This document shows positions 26,099 through 35,404 of a stretch of DNA of 64,000 nt, piece after piece (position 1 is the first letter of the stretch; every line of letters begins with the position of its first letter). Origin of the DNA: Isobaculum melis (GTDB taxonomy: Bacteria; Bacillota; Bacilli; Lactobacillales; Carnobacteriaceae); NCBI RefSeq assembly GCF_900111355.1, contig NZ_FOHA01000005.1, positions 1-64,000 of the forward strand, given 5' to 3'. Made by a program: the position numbers and the translations under genes. The notes under the pieces are model-generated. The model ran no database searches and had not been told where the DNA came from. It was given only the letters and a program-made list of their open reading frames with translations.

Positions 26099-27454
26099 AT
26101 GAATACCTCAACATTTGAAAAATTTGGTTTACAGCCATTTTTAATAGAAGCACTAGACAAAATTGATTTTAAGGTACCAACAGAAGTTCAAGAAAAATTA
26201 ATTCCAGCAATTTCAAAAGGGGAAAGCGTTATTGGACAATCTCAAACAGGTTCTGGTAAAACACATACCTTTTTGCTCCCATTAATCAATCAGATTGATG
26301 CAGAAAAAAATGAAGTCCAAGTGGTCATTACAGCACCAAGTAGAGAGTTAGCGGAGCAAATTTACCGAGCTGCCTTACAGCTTGTTGAAACGGCACCCAC
26401 GCCAATCATCGTTCAAAACTTTGTTGGTGGTACGGATAAGAAAAGACAAATTGCCAAACTAGCCACATCACAACCCCATCTAGTTATTGGAACACCAGGT
26501 AGAATTGCGGATTTAGTTAAAGAAAAAGCTTTATTTGTACACAAAGCAACCAAGTTTGTGGTAGATGAAGCAGATATGACCTTAGATATGGGCTTTTTAG
26601 AAGAAGTTGACCAGATTGCTGGACATTTTCCTAAAAACTTACAAATGCTAGTCTTTTCAGCAACCATTCCACAAAACCTAAAACCTTTTTTAAAAAAATA
26701 TATGGAAAATCCACACTTTGAACATATTCAGCCTAAGTCTGTGATTTCTAAAGATATTTCTAATTGGTTATTGCCAATTAAAAGTAAGAGCAAGGTTGAT
26801 ACAATTTATGAAATTTTAACAACAGGTCATCCTTATTTAGCGATTGTCTTTGCCAATACCAAGCAACATGTCGATCAAATTGCTAATGGTCTAAAAGAGC
26901 GTGGTTTAAAAGTAGCCAAGATTCATGGAGATGTACAGCCTCGTGAACGTAAACGTATCATGAAACAAGTACAAAACTTAGATTATCAATTTGTTGTTGC
27001 AACTGATTTAGCAGCTAGAGGTATTGATATTGAAGGGGTTTCTCATGTGATTAATGCAGAAATTCCAAATGAACTTGATTTCTTTATTCATCGTGTTGGT
27101 AGAACAGGACGTAATGGCTTAACAGGAATTGCGATTACATTATATGAACCATCTGATGAAGCGGTTTTAGCAGATATTGAAAAATTAGGGGTAACCTTTG
27201 AACCTAAAGTCATTAAAGGTGGCGAAATCATCGATAGCTATGATCGTAATCGTCGTGCAAAACGTGAGAAAAATGCAGAAGAAATGGATACACGTATGGT
27301 TGGTATGGTGAAAAAAGCCAAGAAAAAAATCAAACCAGGCTATAAGAAAAAATTGGGTCGTACCATTAAAGAAAACGCTGAAAGAAAACGTCGTTTAGAG
27401 CGTCGTAGTCAAGCCCGTGTGATTAAAAAAGAAGCGAAGAAAAAATATCAATAG
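26099..27454 (+). CDS. cshB: DEAD-box RNA helicase (CshB-like)
   Basis: 451 residues. Motifs in order: Q motif, SQTGSGKT (I), PSRELA (Ia), GTPGR (Ib), DEAD (II), SAT (III), ATDLAARGID (V) and HRVGRTGR (VI). After the two RecA domains comes a basic tail (about 395-451, rich in K/R). It unwinds RNA duplexes with ATP, in ribosome assembly and cold adaptation. Start chosen at ATG 26099, because the GTG at 26090 overlaps the ribosome site. Closest in plan to Bacillus CshB (YqfR); endonuclease IV sits next to it in Bacillus too. Confidence 0.93.
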   Translation: MNTSTFEKFGLQPFLIEALDKIDFKVPTEVQEKLIPAISKGESVIGQSQTGSGKTHTFLLPLINQIDAEKNEVQVVITAPSRELAEQIYRAALQLVETAPTPIIVQNFVGGTDKKRQIAKLATSQPHLVIGTPGRIADLVKEKALFVHKATKFVVDEADMTLDMGFLEEVDQIAGHFPKNLQMLVFSATIPQNLKPFLKKYMENPHFEHIQPKSVISKDISNWLLPIKSKSKVDTIYEILTTGHPYLAIVFANTKQHVDQIANGLKERGLKVAKIHGDVQPRERKRIMKQVQNLDYQFVVATDLAARGIDIEGVSHVINAEIPNELDFFIHRVGRTGRNGLTGIAITLYEPSDEAVLADIEKLGVTFEPKVIKGGEIIDSYDRNRRAKREKNAEEMDTRMVGMVKKAKKKIKPGYKKKLGRTIKENAERKRRLERRSQARVIKKEAKKKYQ

Positions 27455-27488
27455 AAAAAAGGATGTCGTAAATGACATCCTTTTTTTG
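27455..27488. terminator. Bidirectional terminator
   Basis: AAAAAAGGATGTC, loop GTAAAT, GACATCCTTTTTTT between convergent genes. Confidence 0.88.
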
Positions 27489-27497
27489 TTTCAAAGC

Positions 27498-28244
27498 TTA
27501 TTGTAAAAATCCTTGTTCTTTCAAATAGTCAAGTAATGCCATTCGACCAGCAGGTTTGCGGTCCATACTAGCTGTAATTTGTTTAGAGAAGCTATCAATG
27601 CGTTTATTTGCATCTCTTAAATCGTAATAAGTTTCAACTTCAGCGTTGTATGCAGCCAGTTCTTCTGAAAAATTGCCAATTTCTTGATACGCATTTTCAT
27701 GATAAACGATATTCATTGGTAATCTAGGTTTTAATTGTGGCTCTTGATCAGGATAACCAATTGCCAAACCTAAAACAGGAAACGTATATTGAGGTAATTT
27801 AAGCAATTGAATCATTTCTTTTGCATCATTTAAAATACTTCCAAGACAAACAGTGCCTAGTCCTAAGCTTTCAGCTGCAACAATCATATTTTGGGTGGCT
27901 AATAAAGCATCTGAATAACCAATCATAAATCGATCCATTGAACCAGAAACAAGAACATCTTCTGCACCATTTTCTTTTGCAATTTGAGCATTACGATGCT
28001 GATCTACAACAAATATGAAGAGATGTGCACTTTCAGCGATATAAGGTTGATTCCCTATTTTAGCAATTTGTGCTTTTACTTGTTGATCAGTGATGCCAAT
28101 AATTGAATAACTTTGCATAAAATTACTAGTGGCAGTGTGCTGTGCAACATCAACTAATGTATGGATAATTTCTGATGAAATTGCCTTTTCCTTAAATTTG
28201 CGGATACTTCTATGATTTAACAAAGTCTCTATTGTTTGATTCAT
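27498..28244 (-). CDS. NfrA-type FMN-dependent NADPH oxidoreductase (nitroreductase family)
   Basis: 248 residues. Nitroreductase fold with the FMN-binding HRSIRKF near the N-terminus, ESLGLGTVCLGSI in the middle and VLGLAIGYPD, as in the NfrA/Frp group. These enzymes reduce flavins, nitro compounds or quinones with NAD(P)H. Start chosen at ATG 28244; the upstream TTG overlaps the AGGTTG ribosome site. It lies between cshB and nfo on the opposite strand, a place where Bacilli usually show no such gene. Confidence 0.88.
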   Translation of the reverse strand: MNQTIETLLNHRSIRKFKEKAISSEIIHTLVDVAQHTATSNFMQSYSIIGITDQQVKAQIAKIGNQPYIAESAHLFIFVVDQHRNAQIAKENGAEDVLVSGSMDRFMIGYSDALLATQNMIVAAESLGLGTVCLGSILNDAKEMIQLLKLPQYTFPVLGLAIGYPDQEPQLKPRLPMNIVYHENAYQEIGNFSEELAAYNAEVETYYDLRDANKRIDSFSKQITASMDRKPAGRMALLDYLKEQGFLQ

Positions 28245-28453
28245 TTTGTTCAACCTACTTTCCTAAAGTGAATGCACTCTATATTCTACTATTCATTGAC
28301 TGAAAAAACAAATTCAGTTGCAAAGAAAAATGAGAGGATGCAATGCTTTAACAAGAAAAAAGGATAAAAAAGCGAAAAAGTTTGTACTTTATGACAAATT
28401 CGCCTACAATTAAAAGGAATGCTCGAACTAATTATGAATAAGGGAGATAAATG

Positions 28454-29356
28454 ATGTTATTATTAGGATCACATGTAAGTATGAGTGGAAAAGAAATGTT
28501 GCTAGGGGCAGCAAAAGAAGCGGCAAGCTATGGTTCATCAACCTTTATGATTTATACAGGTGCACCTCAAAATACAAGAAGAAAGCCTATTGAAGAAATG
28601 AATATTGAAGCAGGAGAGGCTTTCATGAAAGAAGCTGGCTTATCCAATATTGTGGTACATGCACCTTATATTATTAATTTAGGAAATACAGTGAAACCAG
28701 AGAATTTTGGGTTTGCAACGGCCTTTTTACGTGAAGAAATTGTTCGTTCAGAAGCTTTAGGAGCAAAACAAATTACGATGCATCCAGGTGCTCATGTTGG
28801 TGCGGGTGTTGATGCAGGGATTAATCAGATTATTAAAGGCTTAAATGAAGTCTTGCATCAAGATCAAACCGCACAAATTGCCCTTGAAACAATGGCAGGT
28901 AAAGGGACAGAGCTGGGTAGAAATTTTGAAGAATTAGCACGAATCATTGATGGGGTTACCTTAAATGAAAAATTATCTGTGACACTAGATACTTGTCATA
29001 CACATGATGCTGGCTACAATATTAAAGAAGACTTTGATGGCGTATTAGAGGAATTTGATAAAATAATTGGATTAGACCGCCTTAAAGTTGTTCATGTAAA
29101 TGACTCAAAAAATGAACGTGGGGCTAGCAAAGATCGTCATGCGAATATTGGCTTTGGATATATTGGTTTTGATGCATTAAATAAAGTCGTGCATCATCCT
29201 CAATTAACTGAATTACCTAAAATTCTAGAAACACCTTATGTTGGTGAAGACAAGAAAAATAAATTTGCACCTTATGCTTATGAAATCAATATGCTAAAAG
29301 CACAACAATTTAATCCTCAATTACTGGAAGAGATATTAGCGCAAAAAGAAATTTGA
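28454..29356 (+). CDS. nfo: Endonuclease IV (AP endonuclease)
   Basis: 300 residues, a TIM barrel with trinuclear zinc site. Landmarks: GSHVSMSGK (H near 7), [12 protein letters not shown] (His ~69), HPGAHVGAG (~109), [13 protein letters not shown] (Glu ~145), [13 protein letters not shown] (Asp/His ~180), and [25 protein letters not shown] (~215-240). It cuts DNA 5' of abasic sites in base-excision repair. Two ATGs stand in tandem (28451/28454); GGGAGA fits the second slightly better. Confidence 0.96.
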   Translation: MLLLGSHVSMSGKEMLLGAAKEAASYGSSTFMIYTGAPQNTRRKPIEEMNIEAGEAFMKEAGLSNIVVHAPYIINLGNTVKPENFGFATAFLREEIVRSEALGAKQITMHPGAHVGAGVDAGINQIIKGLNEVLHQDQTAQIALETMAGKGTELGRNFEELARIIDGVTLNEKLSVTLDTCHTHDAGYNIKEDFDGVLEEFDKIIGLDRLKVVHVNDSKNERGASKDRHANIGFGYIGFDALNKVVHHPQLTELPKILETPYVGEDKKNKFAPYAYEINMLKAQQFNPQLLEEILAQKEI

Positions 29357-29368
29357 GACAATGAAAAT

Positions 29369-29405
29369 CGTGGGACACAATGATATGTCTCACGTTTTTT
29401 TTGTT
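29369..29405 (+). terminator. nfo terminator
   Basis: CGTGGGACA, loop CAATGATA, TGTCTCACG then a T run, 12 bases after the stop. Confidence 0.85.
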
Positions 29406-29589
29406 TTTCTATCAACTTGGATGGGTCTTAAGATTTGTCCAAAAGAATAGAGTACTCAGTTTTATTTTCCAAAAAGGAAATGGCGTTACAGTTTTTATTA
29501 AGGTTCAGATATTTTAAAAATTTAAGTAAGAAGTAACGAATATTATGCTATAATTAATGGTGAAATAGTAATTAAGAGAGGATTATAAA

Positions 29590-30747
29590 ATGAAAAAATG
29601 GGTACATCTACTAATTTGTGCAATTGCATTATTAGTCATAACAGGTTGTGGTAAAGAAAATAAAACGGAGAAATCAACAGAAACAGCATATGAAATCGAA
29701 ACCTATGCAAGCTCAGAGGAAGATTTACGCCCTTTTAAGGTGCAGCGTCTTGATGAGCAGACATTACTGATTTATGGAAGCAATGATACATATGAAGAGG
29801 CACTATTTAAGGTTGATTTAAAAAATAAAAAAACAACTTTAGTCATGGAGCTAAAAGATAATCAAGAAATTTATTTTACAGAAAAAGGTTGTTTATGGAT
29901 TGAAGCAAAAGGTTTATGGGAAGTAAGAGATAAATTTTTTGCTCAGACAGAAGAGAATGAAGAACAATTTGATGCGTTACAAGAAGCGTATTATCAGGAG
30001 AGGGAAGCATTAGACCGTCAATTGATGTATCTGGATTATGGGCAAACTAAGCCAGAGCAATTGATTGCGTCTACTGAGAATATTAAGATACAAAATTTTA
30101 CGATTATTTCTTCCGACGAATTACAAATAGATTTTCAAGATAAAAAAGAAAATAATTATTTTAAAATGTCGTTTGATATTGAAACCAAAAAAAGTACTGA
30201 GATAAAGGAAAAGGATGTATTTTCTTTGGTAAAATTGGCACATTCTGACGATTTTTTAACAGTTAATTATGAGACTGAAACATTAATGATAAAAGCAGCA
30301 AAAGATCATCAGCAAAAAAAATTAAAAATGCCTTATCCAAAAGAGTCTTATTATGATTATGTATCTTATTTAGACAATGATTTGCTTTTCTTAGAATTGT
30401 CTTTTTCTGATAAGGATGATGCAGTAAAAAGAACACTGCAACGATATGATGTGAAAAAGAAAAAAGCTGAAAATATTGAATTTGAAAATGTTGATCTACA
30501 AAAGGTCATAAAAATGGATGCTTTAGAAAATTATGTGATTGTTTCTTATGAATCAGAAGATGAAGAAGCTAAAAGTAGTCTTCAAGTGTTTGAAAATGAC
30601 GAATTTAAACAGGTTCAAGTGGATGAACTGGAAAAGGGAAAGTATCAATTCGTTTCAAACGATAATGGTGATGAGTGGATACTTTATGATCATGAAAATC
30701 TAGACAAACAATGGATGATGATTAATGTTAAAGGAGCAAAAGAATGA
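29590..30747 (+). CDS. Lipoprotein of unknown function, first of a pair
   Basis: 385 residues. A lipoprotein signal peptide ends in VITGC (Cys20). The mature part is acidic and Lys/Glu-rich, with repeated beta-strand-like units such as QTLLIYGSNDTYEEALFKVDLKNKKTTLV and DLLFLELSFSDKDDAVKRTLQRYDVKKKKAE, which look like propeller blades. It would sit on the outer face of the membrane. I do not recognise a named family. A TATAAT lies about 45 bases upstream. The next lipoprotein gene overlaps it by four bases (ATGA). Confidence 0.75.
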   Translation: MKKWVHLLICAIALLVITGCGKENKTEKSTETAYEIETYASSEEDLRPFKVQRLDEQTLLIYGSNDTYEEALFKVDLKNKKTTLVMELKDNQEIYFTEKGCLWIEAKGLWEVRDKFFAQTEENEEQFDALQEAYYQEREALDRQLMYLDYGQTKPEQLIASTENIKIQNFTIISSDELQIDFQDKKENNYFKMSFDIETKKSTEIKEKDVFSLVKLAHSDDFLTVNYETETLMIKAAKDHQQKKLKMPYPKESYYDYVSYLDNDLLFLELSFSDKDDAVKRTLQRYDVKKKKAENIEFENVDLQKVIKMDALENYVIVSYESEDEEAKSSLQVFENDEFKQVQVDELEKGKYQFVSNDNGDEWILYDHENLDKQWMMINVKGAKE

Positions 30748-31889
30748 AAAATTTAAAGAAAATAACCGTAATATTATTATGTGGAATGGTTTTATCAGCT
30801 TGTTCATTATCGAATAAAGAAGATAAAAAATCAAAGAATGATGAGTCAACCACCTCAGAGAAAAAAGAAAAAGATGCAACAAAAATCACGATTAAAGATG
30901 GCGATGAATTAGAGACAGTGGAGTATGTTTTACCAACTGAGTATAAAAATATTGAATGGTTAAATAAATCTGGAGATCTGCTTTATTTTTTATCTTATGA
31001 TCAAGAAGATTATAATAAATCCACTTTAGTGAGATATAACGTAAAAGATAAAAGTACTAAAGTGTTGGAAACACTTGAGAAAGGAAATGATTTTAGCCGT
31101 CGTAATTTTATTTTAACCGATCAGGTATTTATCTGGACGACTTCAAATGATGCGGCTAATACAATGAAGATTAAGTATATGTTAAATGGAAAAGAGGATA
31201 TCAAAGAGGCTTTTCCTGGCAAGCAAATTGAGAAATATACATCTACTGGTCTCATTGAAAATCAAATTGTGATATCTTATTATGAGGATGAGCATCACAT
31301 CTTTTATGAAAATATTGACACAGGTGAAGTAAAAGAAGGTGACAAGGAGCTTGGTGAGTTACTTTCTGCTGCTTATAATTATAATCGAACAGCGTTAATT
31401 ACCTCTGATTATCAAAAAAATAAACAATTAACTGTCATTAGTGATTTGACAGATGATGAAGAATATATTGTCAATCCACCTCTTAAAAAACGTGATTATG
31501 ACTATATGGATAACTATTTAGTGGGCATGGATTATCTATTCCAAATTACAGAATTAACAGATGATGATGAAAATGAAACACGTTTCTTTATTACAGATAT
31601 CAAAACTAATAAGTCGATAGAGCTAGAAAAAGATTTCCTTGATGATGATAAGTATATGTATCATATCGCTTCAAATAGTCGTTATTTTGTTTTAAGTAAA
31701 AATGATTATCAAAAATCCGATATTGGCTTTTATGAACTGAAAAAAAATAAATTAATTAAGCATACGATTGATAAAGATTATGGAAATATTGCTGATCTTT
31801 ATGTGTCTACTGACGACGAGATTCTTTTCTTAACTTCAGAGAGAAATGAAGCATTTGAAAGGGAATATAAACTAGTTGTTGTTGAATAA
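30744..31889 (+). CDS. Lipoprotein of unknown function, second of a pair
   Basis: 381 residues. A lipoprotein signal peptide with lipobox LSAC (Cys20) is followed by a Lys/Ser/Glu linker (about 21-50), then repeated strand-rich units: GDLLYFLSYDQEDYNKSTLVRYNVKDKSTKVLE, then MDYLFQITELTDDDENETRFFITDIKTNKSIELE. The pattern of the first lipoprotein recurs, so the two may be distant paralogues with a beta-propeller-like fold. Start overlaps the preceding stop (ATGA), so translation is probably coupled. Function unknown. Confidence 0.75.
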   Translation: MKNLKKITVILLCGMVLSACSLSNKEDKKSKNDESTTSEKKEKDATKITIKDGDELETVEYVLPTEYKNIEWLNKSGDLLYFLSYDQEDYNKSTLVRYNVKDKSTKVLETLEKGNDFSRRNFILTDQVFIWTTSNDAANTMKIKYMLNGKEDIKEAFPGKQIEKYTSTGLIENQIVISYYEDEHHIFYENIDTGEVKEGDKELGELLSAAYNYNRTALITSDYQKNKQLTVISDLTDDEEYIVNPPLKKRDYDYMDNYLVGMDYLFQITELTDDDENETRFFITDIKTNKSIELEKDFLDDDKYMYHIASNSRYFVLSKNDYQKSDIGFYELKKNKLIKHTIDKDYGNIADLYVSTDDEILFLTSERNEAFEREYKLVVVE

Positions 31890-31901
31890 AGAAGTCTAAA
31901 T

Positions 31902-31939
31902 AAAAAGGCATGAACTAATTTTTAGTTCATGTCTTTTTA
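31902..31939. terminator. Bidirectional terminator
   Basis: AAAAAGGCATGAACTAA, loop TTT, TTAGTTCATGTCTTTTT between the lipoprotein operon and the convergent PpsR paralogue. Confidence 0.85.
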
Positions 31940-32761
31940 TTAATTTTCATAACTTCGATCAGATAAATTCATTGAACTTAAGATAATCGCTGCCGTTTCT
32001 TCAATTGATTTTCTAGAAACATCAATGACCAAGCAACCAATCTTGTCATAAAGGGCTTTAGCAGAATCTAGCTCTTCATGAATACGTGTCATATCTGAAT
32101 AGGCGGTATCCGGATTTAAACCATAAGAAATCATTCTTTCACGCCGGATTGTATTTAATACTTCTGGGCTATTCATTAAACCAACAATTTTAGTCGGGTC
32201 AACTTTCCAAAGCTCATCTGGAATATGGGCTTCTGGTACTAAAGGAAGGTTGGCAACTTTTAAATTTTTATTGGCTAAAAACATACTGAGTGGTGTTTTA
32301 GAAGTCCGAGAAACGCCTAATAAAACAATATCTGCTTCTAAGAAGCCTTTGGGATTTTTACCATCATCATATTTTACTGCAAATTCAATGGCACTAATTC
32401 GGTGGAAGTAATTGTCATTCAACTGATGCATGGCGCCGGCTTTCTTGGTTGGGATTTCACCTGTTCGACGCTGGATTTCCCGCACAACTGGATTTAACAT
32501 ATCAAAGCAGAATAACTGCTGTTCTTCACAAAATTGATTGACAATTAACGAAAGGTCATCAATAACAAGGGTATGCACAACCATAGCATTTTCTTGTTTT
32601 GCTTTTCTTAAAATATCTAATAAAAGTCCTTCAGTACGAATAAATGGGAAATGTTCAATCTCCATTTGTACATTAGGATACTGTGCCATAGCAGCATGAA
32701 TTAATTTATTGGCTGTTTCTCCAGCTGAGTCTGATATGACGTAAAGAATAAATGATTCCAA
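31940..32761 (-). CDS. PpsR-type kinase/pyrophosphorylase (DUF299), second paralogue
   Basis: 273 residues. DUF299 marks: YVISDSAGETANKLIHAA at the start, the P-loop-like GVSRTSKTPLSMFLANKNLKVANLPLVPE (about 150-178) and IEFAVKYDDGKNP. The family switches PEP synthase or pyruvate,phosphate dikinase on and off by ADP-dependent phosphorylation and phosphate-dependent dephosphorylation of a threonine. Start chosen at TTG 32761 behind GGAG; the ATG at 32776 overlaps that site. It is a close relative of the gene at 32960-33757 but separated from it by a terminator, so it is transcribed on its own. No target enzyme is encoded in the window. Confidence 0.88.
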   Translation of the reverse strand: MESFILYVISDSAGETANKLIHAAMAQYPNVQMEIEHFPFIRTEGLLLDILRKAKQENAMVVHTLVIDDLSLIVNQFCEEQQLFCFDMLNPVVREIQRRTGEIPTKKAGAMHQLNDNYFHRISAIEFAVKYDDGKNPKGFLEADIVLLGVSRTSKTPLSMFLANKNLKVANLPLVPEAHIPDELWKVDPTKIVGLMNSPEVLNTIRRERMISYGLNPDTAYSDMTRIHEELDSAKALYDKIGCLVIDVSRKSIEETAAIILSSMNLSDRSYEN

Positions 32762-32847
32762 TGATAACAACTCCATCTCTATTCAAATTATGTAGCGGAT
32801 ACTTTCATTATAACCGAATTTGATAGATTCGCCTAGTGAAGTAAAAT

Positions 32848-32878
32848 AAAAAGTCTAGCAAGATACTAGACTTTTTAT
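32848..32878 (-). terminator. Terminator of the ccpN-ppsR operon
   Basis: AAAAAGTCTAG, loop CAAGATA, CTAGACTTTTT; on the minus strand it follows the first PpsR gene. Confidence 0.8.
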
Positions 32879-32959
32879 CACATGCAGATGGATTTATTGA
32901 GGGTAAATCTATCTTTGAGGTTTATTTATTGTTACTCCAATTGGAGGGAACAAACATTT

Positions 32960-33757
32960 TTAATTTTCTAAAATAAGCGCTGCAGTTTCTTCAATTGCAC
33001 GTTTTTCAACATGAATTATTCGAATACCTAAACGTTGATATAACGCTTCTGCATAAGCCATTTCTTCTAAAATACGTTCATCACTTGAATAGCTTGAATC
33101 TTCTTTTAAGCCCAATGCTTTTAAGCGGGATTTACGAATACTACGTAAAGACTCTAAGCTTGTGGTTAAGCCAATCATTTTTTCTTTATCGACTTCCATT
33201 AATTCTTTAGGTAAAGGCACTTCTGGAATAAGTGGCAGATTGGCTACTTTTAAGTTTTTATTCGCTAAGTACATACTTAATGGGGTCTTAGAAGTGCGAG
33301 AAACACCTAAAATAACATAATCAGCACGAAGCATACCACGTGGATCTTTACCATCATCATATTTGACAGCAAATTCAATTGCTGCAACACGGTCAAAATA
33401 GTCCTGATCGAGCTGATGTAAGGTTCCAGGCTGCTCTTGAGGTGCAATACCTGTAATTCCTTGTAAAATTGTTGTTAATGGGCTCATGACATCAACATAG
33501 CTTAAGCTGGTACGCCTACAAAAGGACTCAACAAAATTGACCAAATCTCTACTAACTAAAGTATGCACAACAATGCCTTTTTCTTTTAAGGCTTCTTGTA
33601 AAATATCACCTAACATTTCAGTATCTTCAATGAAAGGGTAACGTCTAATGTCCATTGGATTTAATTCTGGAAATTGTGCTGAAACTGCTGCAACAACTTT
33701 TTGCGCCGTTTCACCAACTGAATCTGAAATAACATAAATAGCTTGTTTTTTTGACAT
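32960..33757 (-). CDS. PpsR-type kinase/pyrophosphorylase (DUF299, YqfL-like)
   Basis: 265 residues, usual length. YVISDSVGETAQKVVAA at the N-terminus and GVSRTSKTPLSMYLANKNLKVANLPLIPE (about 147-175) as the nucleotide loop, with IEFAVKYDDGKDP before it. It is expected to regulate pyruvate,phosphate dikinase or PEP synthase by reversible threonine phosphorylation. It lies 25 bases downstream of ccpN, the same pair as yqzB-yqfL in Bacillus. Its closest relative is the next gene downstream. Confidence 0.92.
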   Translation of the reverse strand: MSKKQAIYVISDSVGETAQKVVAAVSAQFPELNPMDIRRYPFIEDTEMLGDILQEALKEKGIVVHTLVSRDLVNFVESFCRRTSLSYVDVMSPLTTILQGITGIAPQEQPGTLHQLDQDYFDRVAAIEFAVKYDDGKDPRGMLRADYVILGVSRTSKTPLSMYLANKNLKVANLPLIPEVPLPKELMEVDKEKMIGLTTSLESLRSIRKSRLKALGLKEDSSYSSDERILEEMAYAEALYQRLGIRIIHVEKRAIEETAALILEN

Positions 33758-33782
33758 AGCTATACTCCTTTGTAATGTTGAT

Positions 33783-34403
33783 TTATTTTTGTTTCATTGC
33801 TTCCGTTACAAAATGTCTTAATACAGAAGTTTTAGATAATTTTCCAACAACTGTGATACCATCCACTGCATCCATTACTGGAATCGAGTCAATTTCGTGC
33901 TCTATCAATTTATAACCAGCATCAAGCAAACGATCTTCAGAAGAAATGGTGACCAGATTAGGCATTCTTGTCATAATCATCGCAACAGGCATTTTATTTA
34001 AATCGCCACCTGTAACAGTGGTTCGTAATAAATCTTTTCTTGAAACAATGCCGAGTAGCTGTTGATTTTCAGCTACAAATAAGGTGCCAATATCATACAT
34101 AAATAGCATGGTTACTGCATCATATACGCTAGATTCTTGTTTAATAAAAATAGGTGGAATCATAATTTCTGCAACTTTTGTTTCAAATAAGCCATCAAAA
34201 AGTAGTGGGTCATGTGTTTGACCTGTATAAAAATAACCAACTTTTGGTCTAGCATCTAAAATACCAGTCATGGTTAAGATTGCAAAATCACTTCTTAAAG
34301 TAGGTCTGGAAAGGTTAAGTTTTTTAGCGATGTTTTCTCCACTAATTGGTTCATTTTCACGAACAATTTCTACAATCTTTTTTTGTCTTTCTGTTAATTC
34401 CAT
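33783..34403 (-). CDS. ccpN: CcpN-type transcriptional repressor (HTH + CBS pair)
   Basis: 206 residues: N-terminal helix-turn-helix (ISGENIAKKLNLSRPTLRSDFAIL, about 20-43), then two CBS domains (about 75-135 and 140-203; LGIVSRKDLLRTTVTGGDL links them). CcpN represses gluconeogenic genes when the ATP/ADP ratio is high in Bacillus. The next gene, a PpsR-type enzyme, is its usual partner. ATG 34403 has AAGGAG... upstream (GGTGGTGACTCCTTT read on the plus strand). Upstream lies a 110-bp gap to the divergent phosphatase gene. Confidence 0.93.
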   Translation of the reverse strand: MELTERQKKIVEIVRENEPISGENIAKKLNLSRPTLRSDFAILTMTGILDARPKVGYFYTGQTHDPLLFDGLFETKVAEIMIPPIFIKQESSVYDAVTMLFMYDIGTLFVAENQQLLGIVSRKDLLRTTVTGGDLNKMPVAMIMTRMPNLVTISSEDRLLDAGYKLIEHEIDSIPVMDAVDGITVVGKLSKTSVLRHFVTEAMKQK

Positions 34404-34522
34404 AAAGGAGTCACCACCTTTTTTTATAGTTGCATTAGTACGTCACTTATTATATAGTATGTCATATATAAATGCAATACCTTGATAGAAATCAATAGAA
34501 ATCAGAATATGAGGTGTTAAAT

Positions 34523-35317
34523 ATGGATTGGGAAGCCCTAATGAGTCATACTAAAGAGTGGGTAATAGAAGCAGGAGAAATGATTCGTAGTATGTCAGAA
34601 AAAAGTATCGAAGTTTCAACAAAGGTTGATGATAATGATTTAGTAACCAATGTTGACCGAGCTGTAGAGGAGTTTTTAGTAAATAAAATAAGAACACAAT
34701 ATCCTGAACACCATATTGTTGGCGAGGAAGGTTATGGAGATGATATTGATTCAGTAGAAGGTATTGTTTGGATGATTGATCCAATTGATGGCACAAAGAA
34801 TTTTGTACATTTGCAGCGTCATTTTGCTATTTCTGTTGGAATTTATGAAGGTAATATTGGGCAAATTGGTGTCATTTATGACGTCATGAATGATGATTTA
34901 TATCTAGCTAAAAGAGGGATGGGCGCTTATTTAAATGACACAAGAATGTTGCCATTAAAATTCCGCGTTCCGATTACTCGGTCTTTGTTATCCGTTCATA
35001 TTAAACATCTAATGAAAAATCGCTTTAATTTATTAAGTATTGTAGATCAGGCTCGTGGTTACCGTAATATCGGCTGCAGCGCCATTGAGTTAGCTTATGT
35101 AGCAAGTGGACGATTAGATGGGTTTATTAGTCCACCAATATCTATGTGGGATATTGCTGCTGGACGCATTATTTTAGAAGAAGTTGGCGGAAAATTAACG
35201 CAGATTAATGGCTGTCCGATTGCTTCGCAAGGAAAATGGCGGACCTCAATCATTGCTGCAAATCCTTATTTATATGATGAGTTACTTTTTGAAATGCAAC
35301 AAACTGCGATTGTCTAA
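34523..35317 (+). CDS. Inositol monophosphatase family protein
   Basis: 264 residues. Family motifs: HHIVGEEGYGD (metal-binding Glu, about 66-76), WMIDPIDGTKNFVH (about 87-100) and ISMWDIAAGRIILEEVGG (about 212-229). It is a Mg-dependent, Li-sensitive-type phosphatase. In Firmicutes (YktC type) members act on inositol phosphates, NADP(H) or pAp, and the true substrate here is unclear. Start chosen at ATG 34523, six bases after GAGGTG; an in-frame GTG overlaps that site. Confidence 0.9.
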   Translation: MDWEALMSHTKEWVIEAGEMIRSMSEKSIEVSTKVDDNDLVTNVDRAVEEFLVNKIRTQYPEHHIVGEEGYGDDIDSVEGIVWMIDPIDGTKNFVHLQRHFAISVGIYEGNIGQIGVIYDVMNDDLYLAKRGMGAYLNDTRMLPLKFRVPITRSLLSVHIKHLMKNRFNLLSIVDQARGYRNIGCSAIELAYVASGRLDGFISPPISMWDIAAGRIILEEVGGKLTQINGCPIASQGKWRTSIIAANPYLYDELLFEMQQTAIV

Positions 35318-35346
35318 ACTTTGTACTGACTGGAATAGTTGAAAAT

Positions 35347-35367
35347 TCGTAATGATTACGATATAAT
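35347..35367 (+). promoter_or_regulatory. Perfect Zur-type box and -10 of the Fur-family gene
   Basis: TCGTAAT-G-ATTACGA (35347-35361) is a perfect 7-1-7 palindrome equal to the Bacillus Zur consensus; the Fur and PerR boxes differ in the outer bases. TATAAT (35362-35367) follows it directly. A bound Zur would block this promoter. Confidence 0.78.
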
Positions 35368-35404
35368 CATTAACAGCTATTATTTCAGAAAAGAGGCGAT
35401 AGAA

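Noticed and set aside
35339-35404. Longer N-terminus of the Fur-family regulator
   Set aside because: It would begin upstream of the -10 element and cover the Zur-type box; TTG 35405 has a ribosome site and starts the conserved fold.
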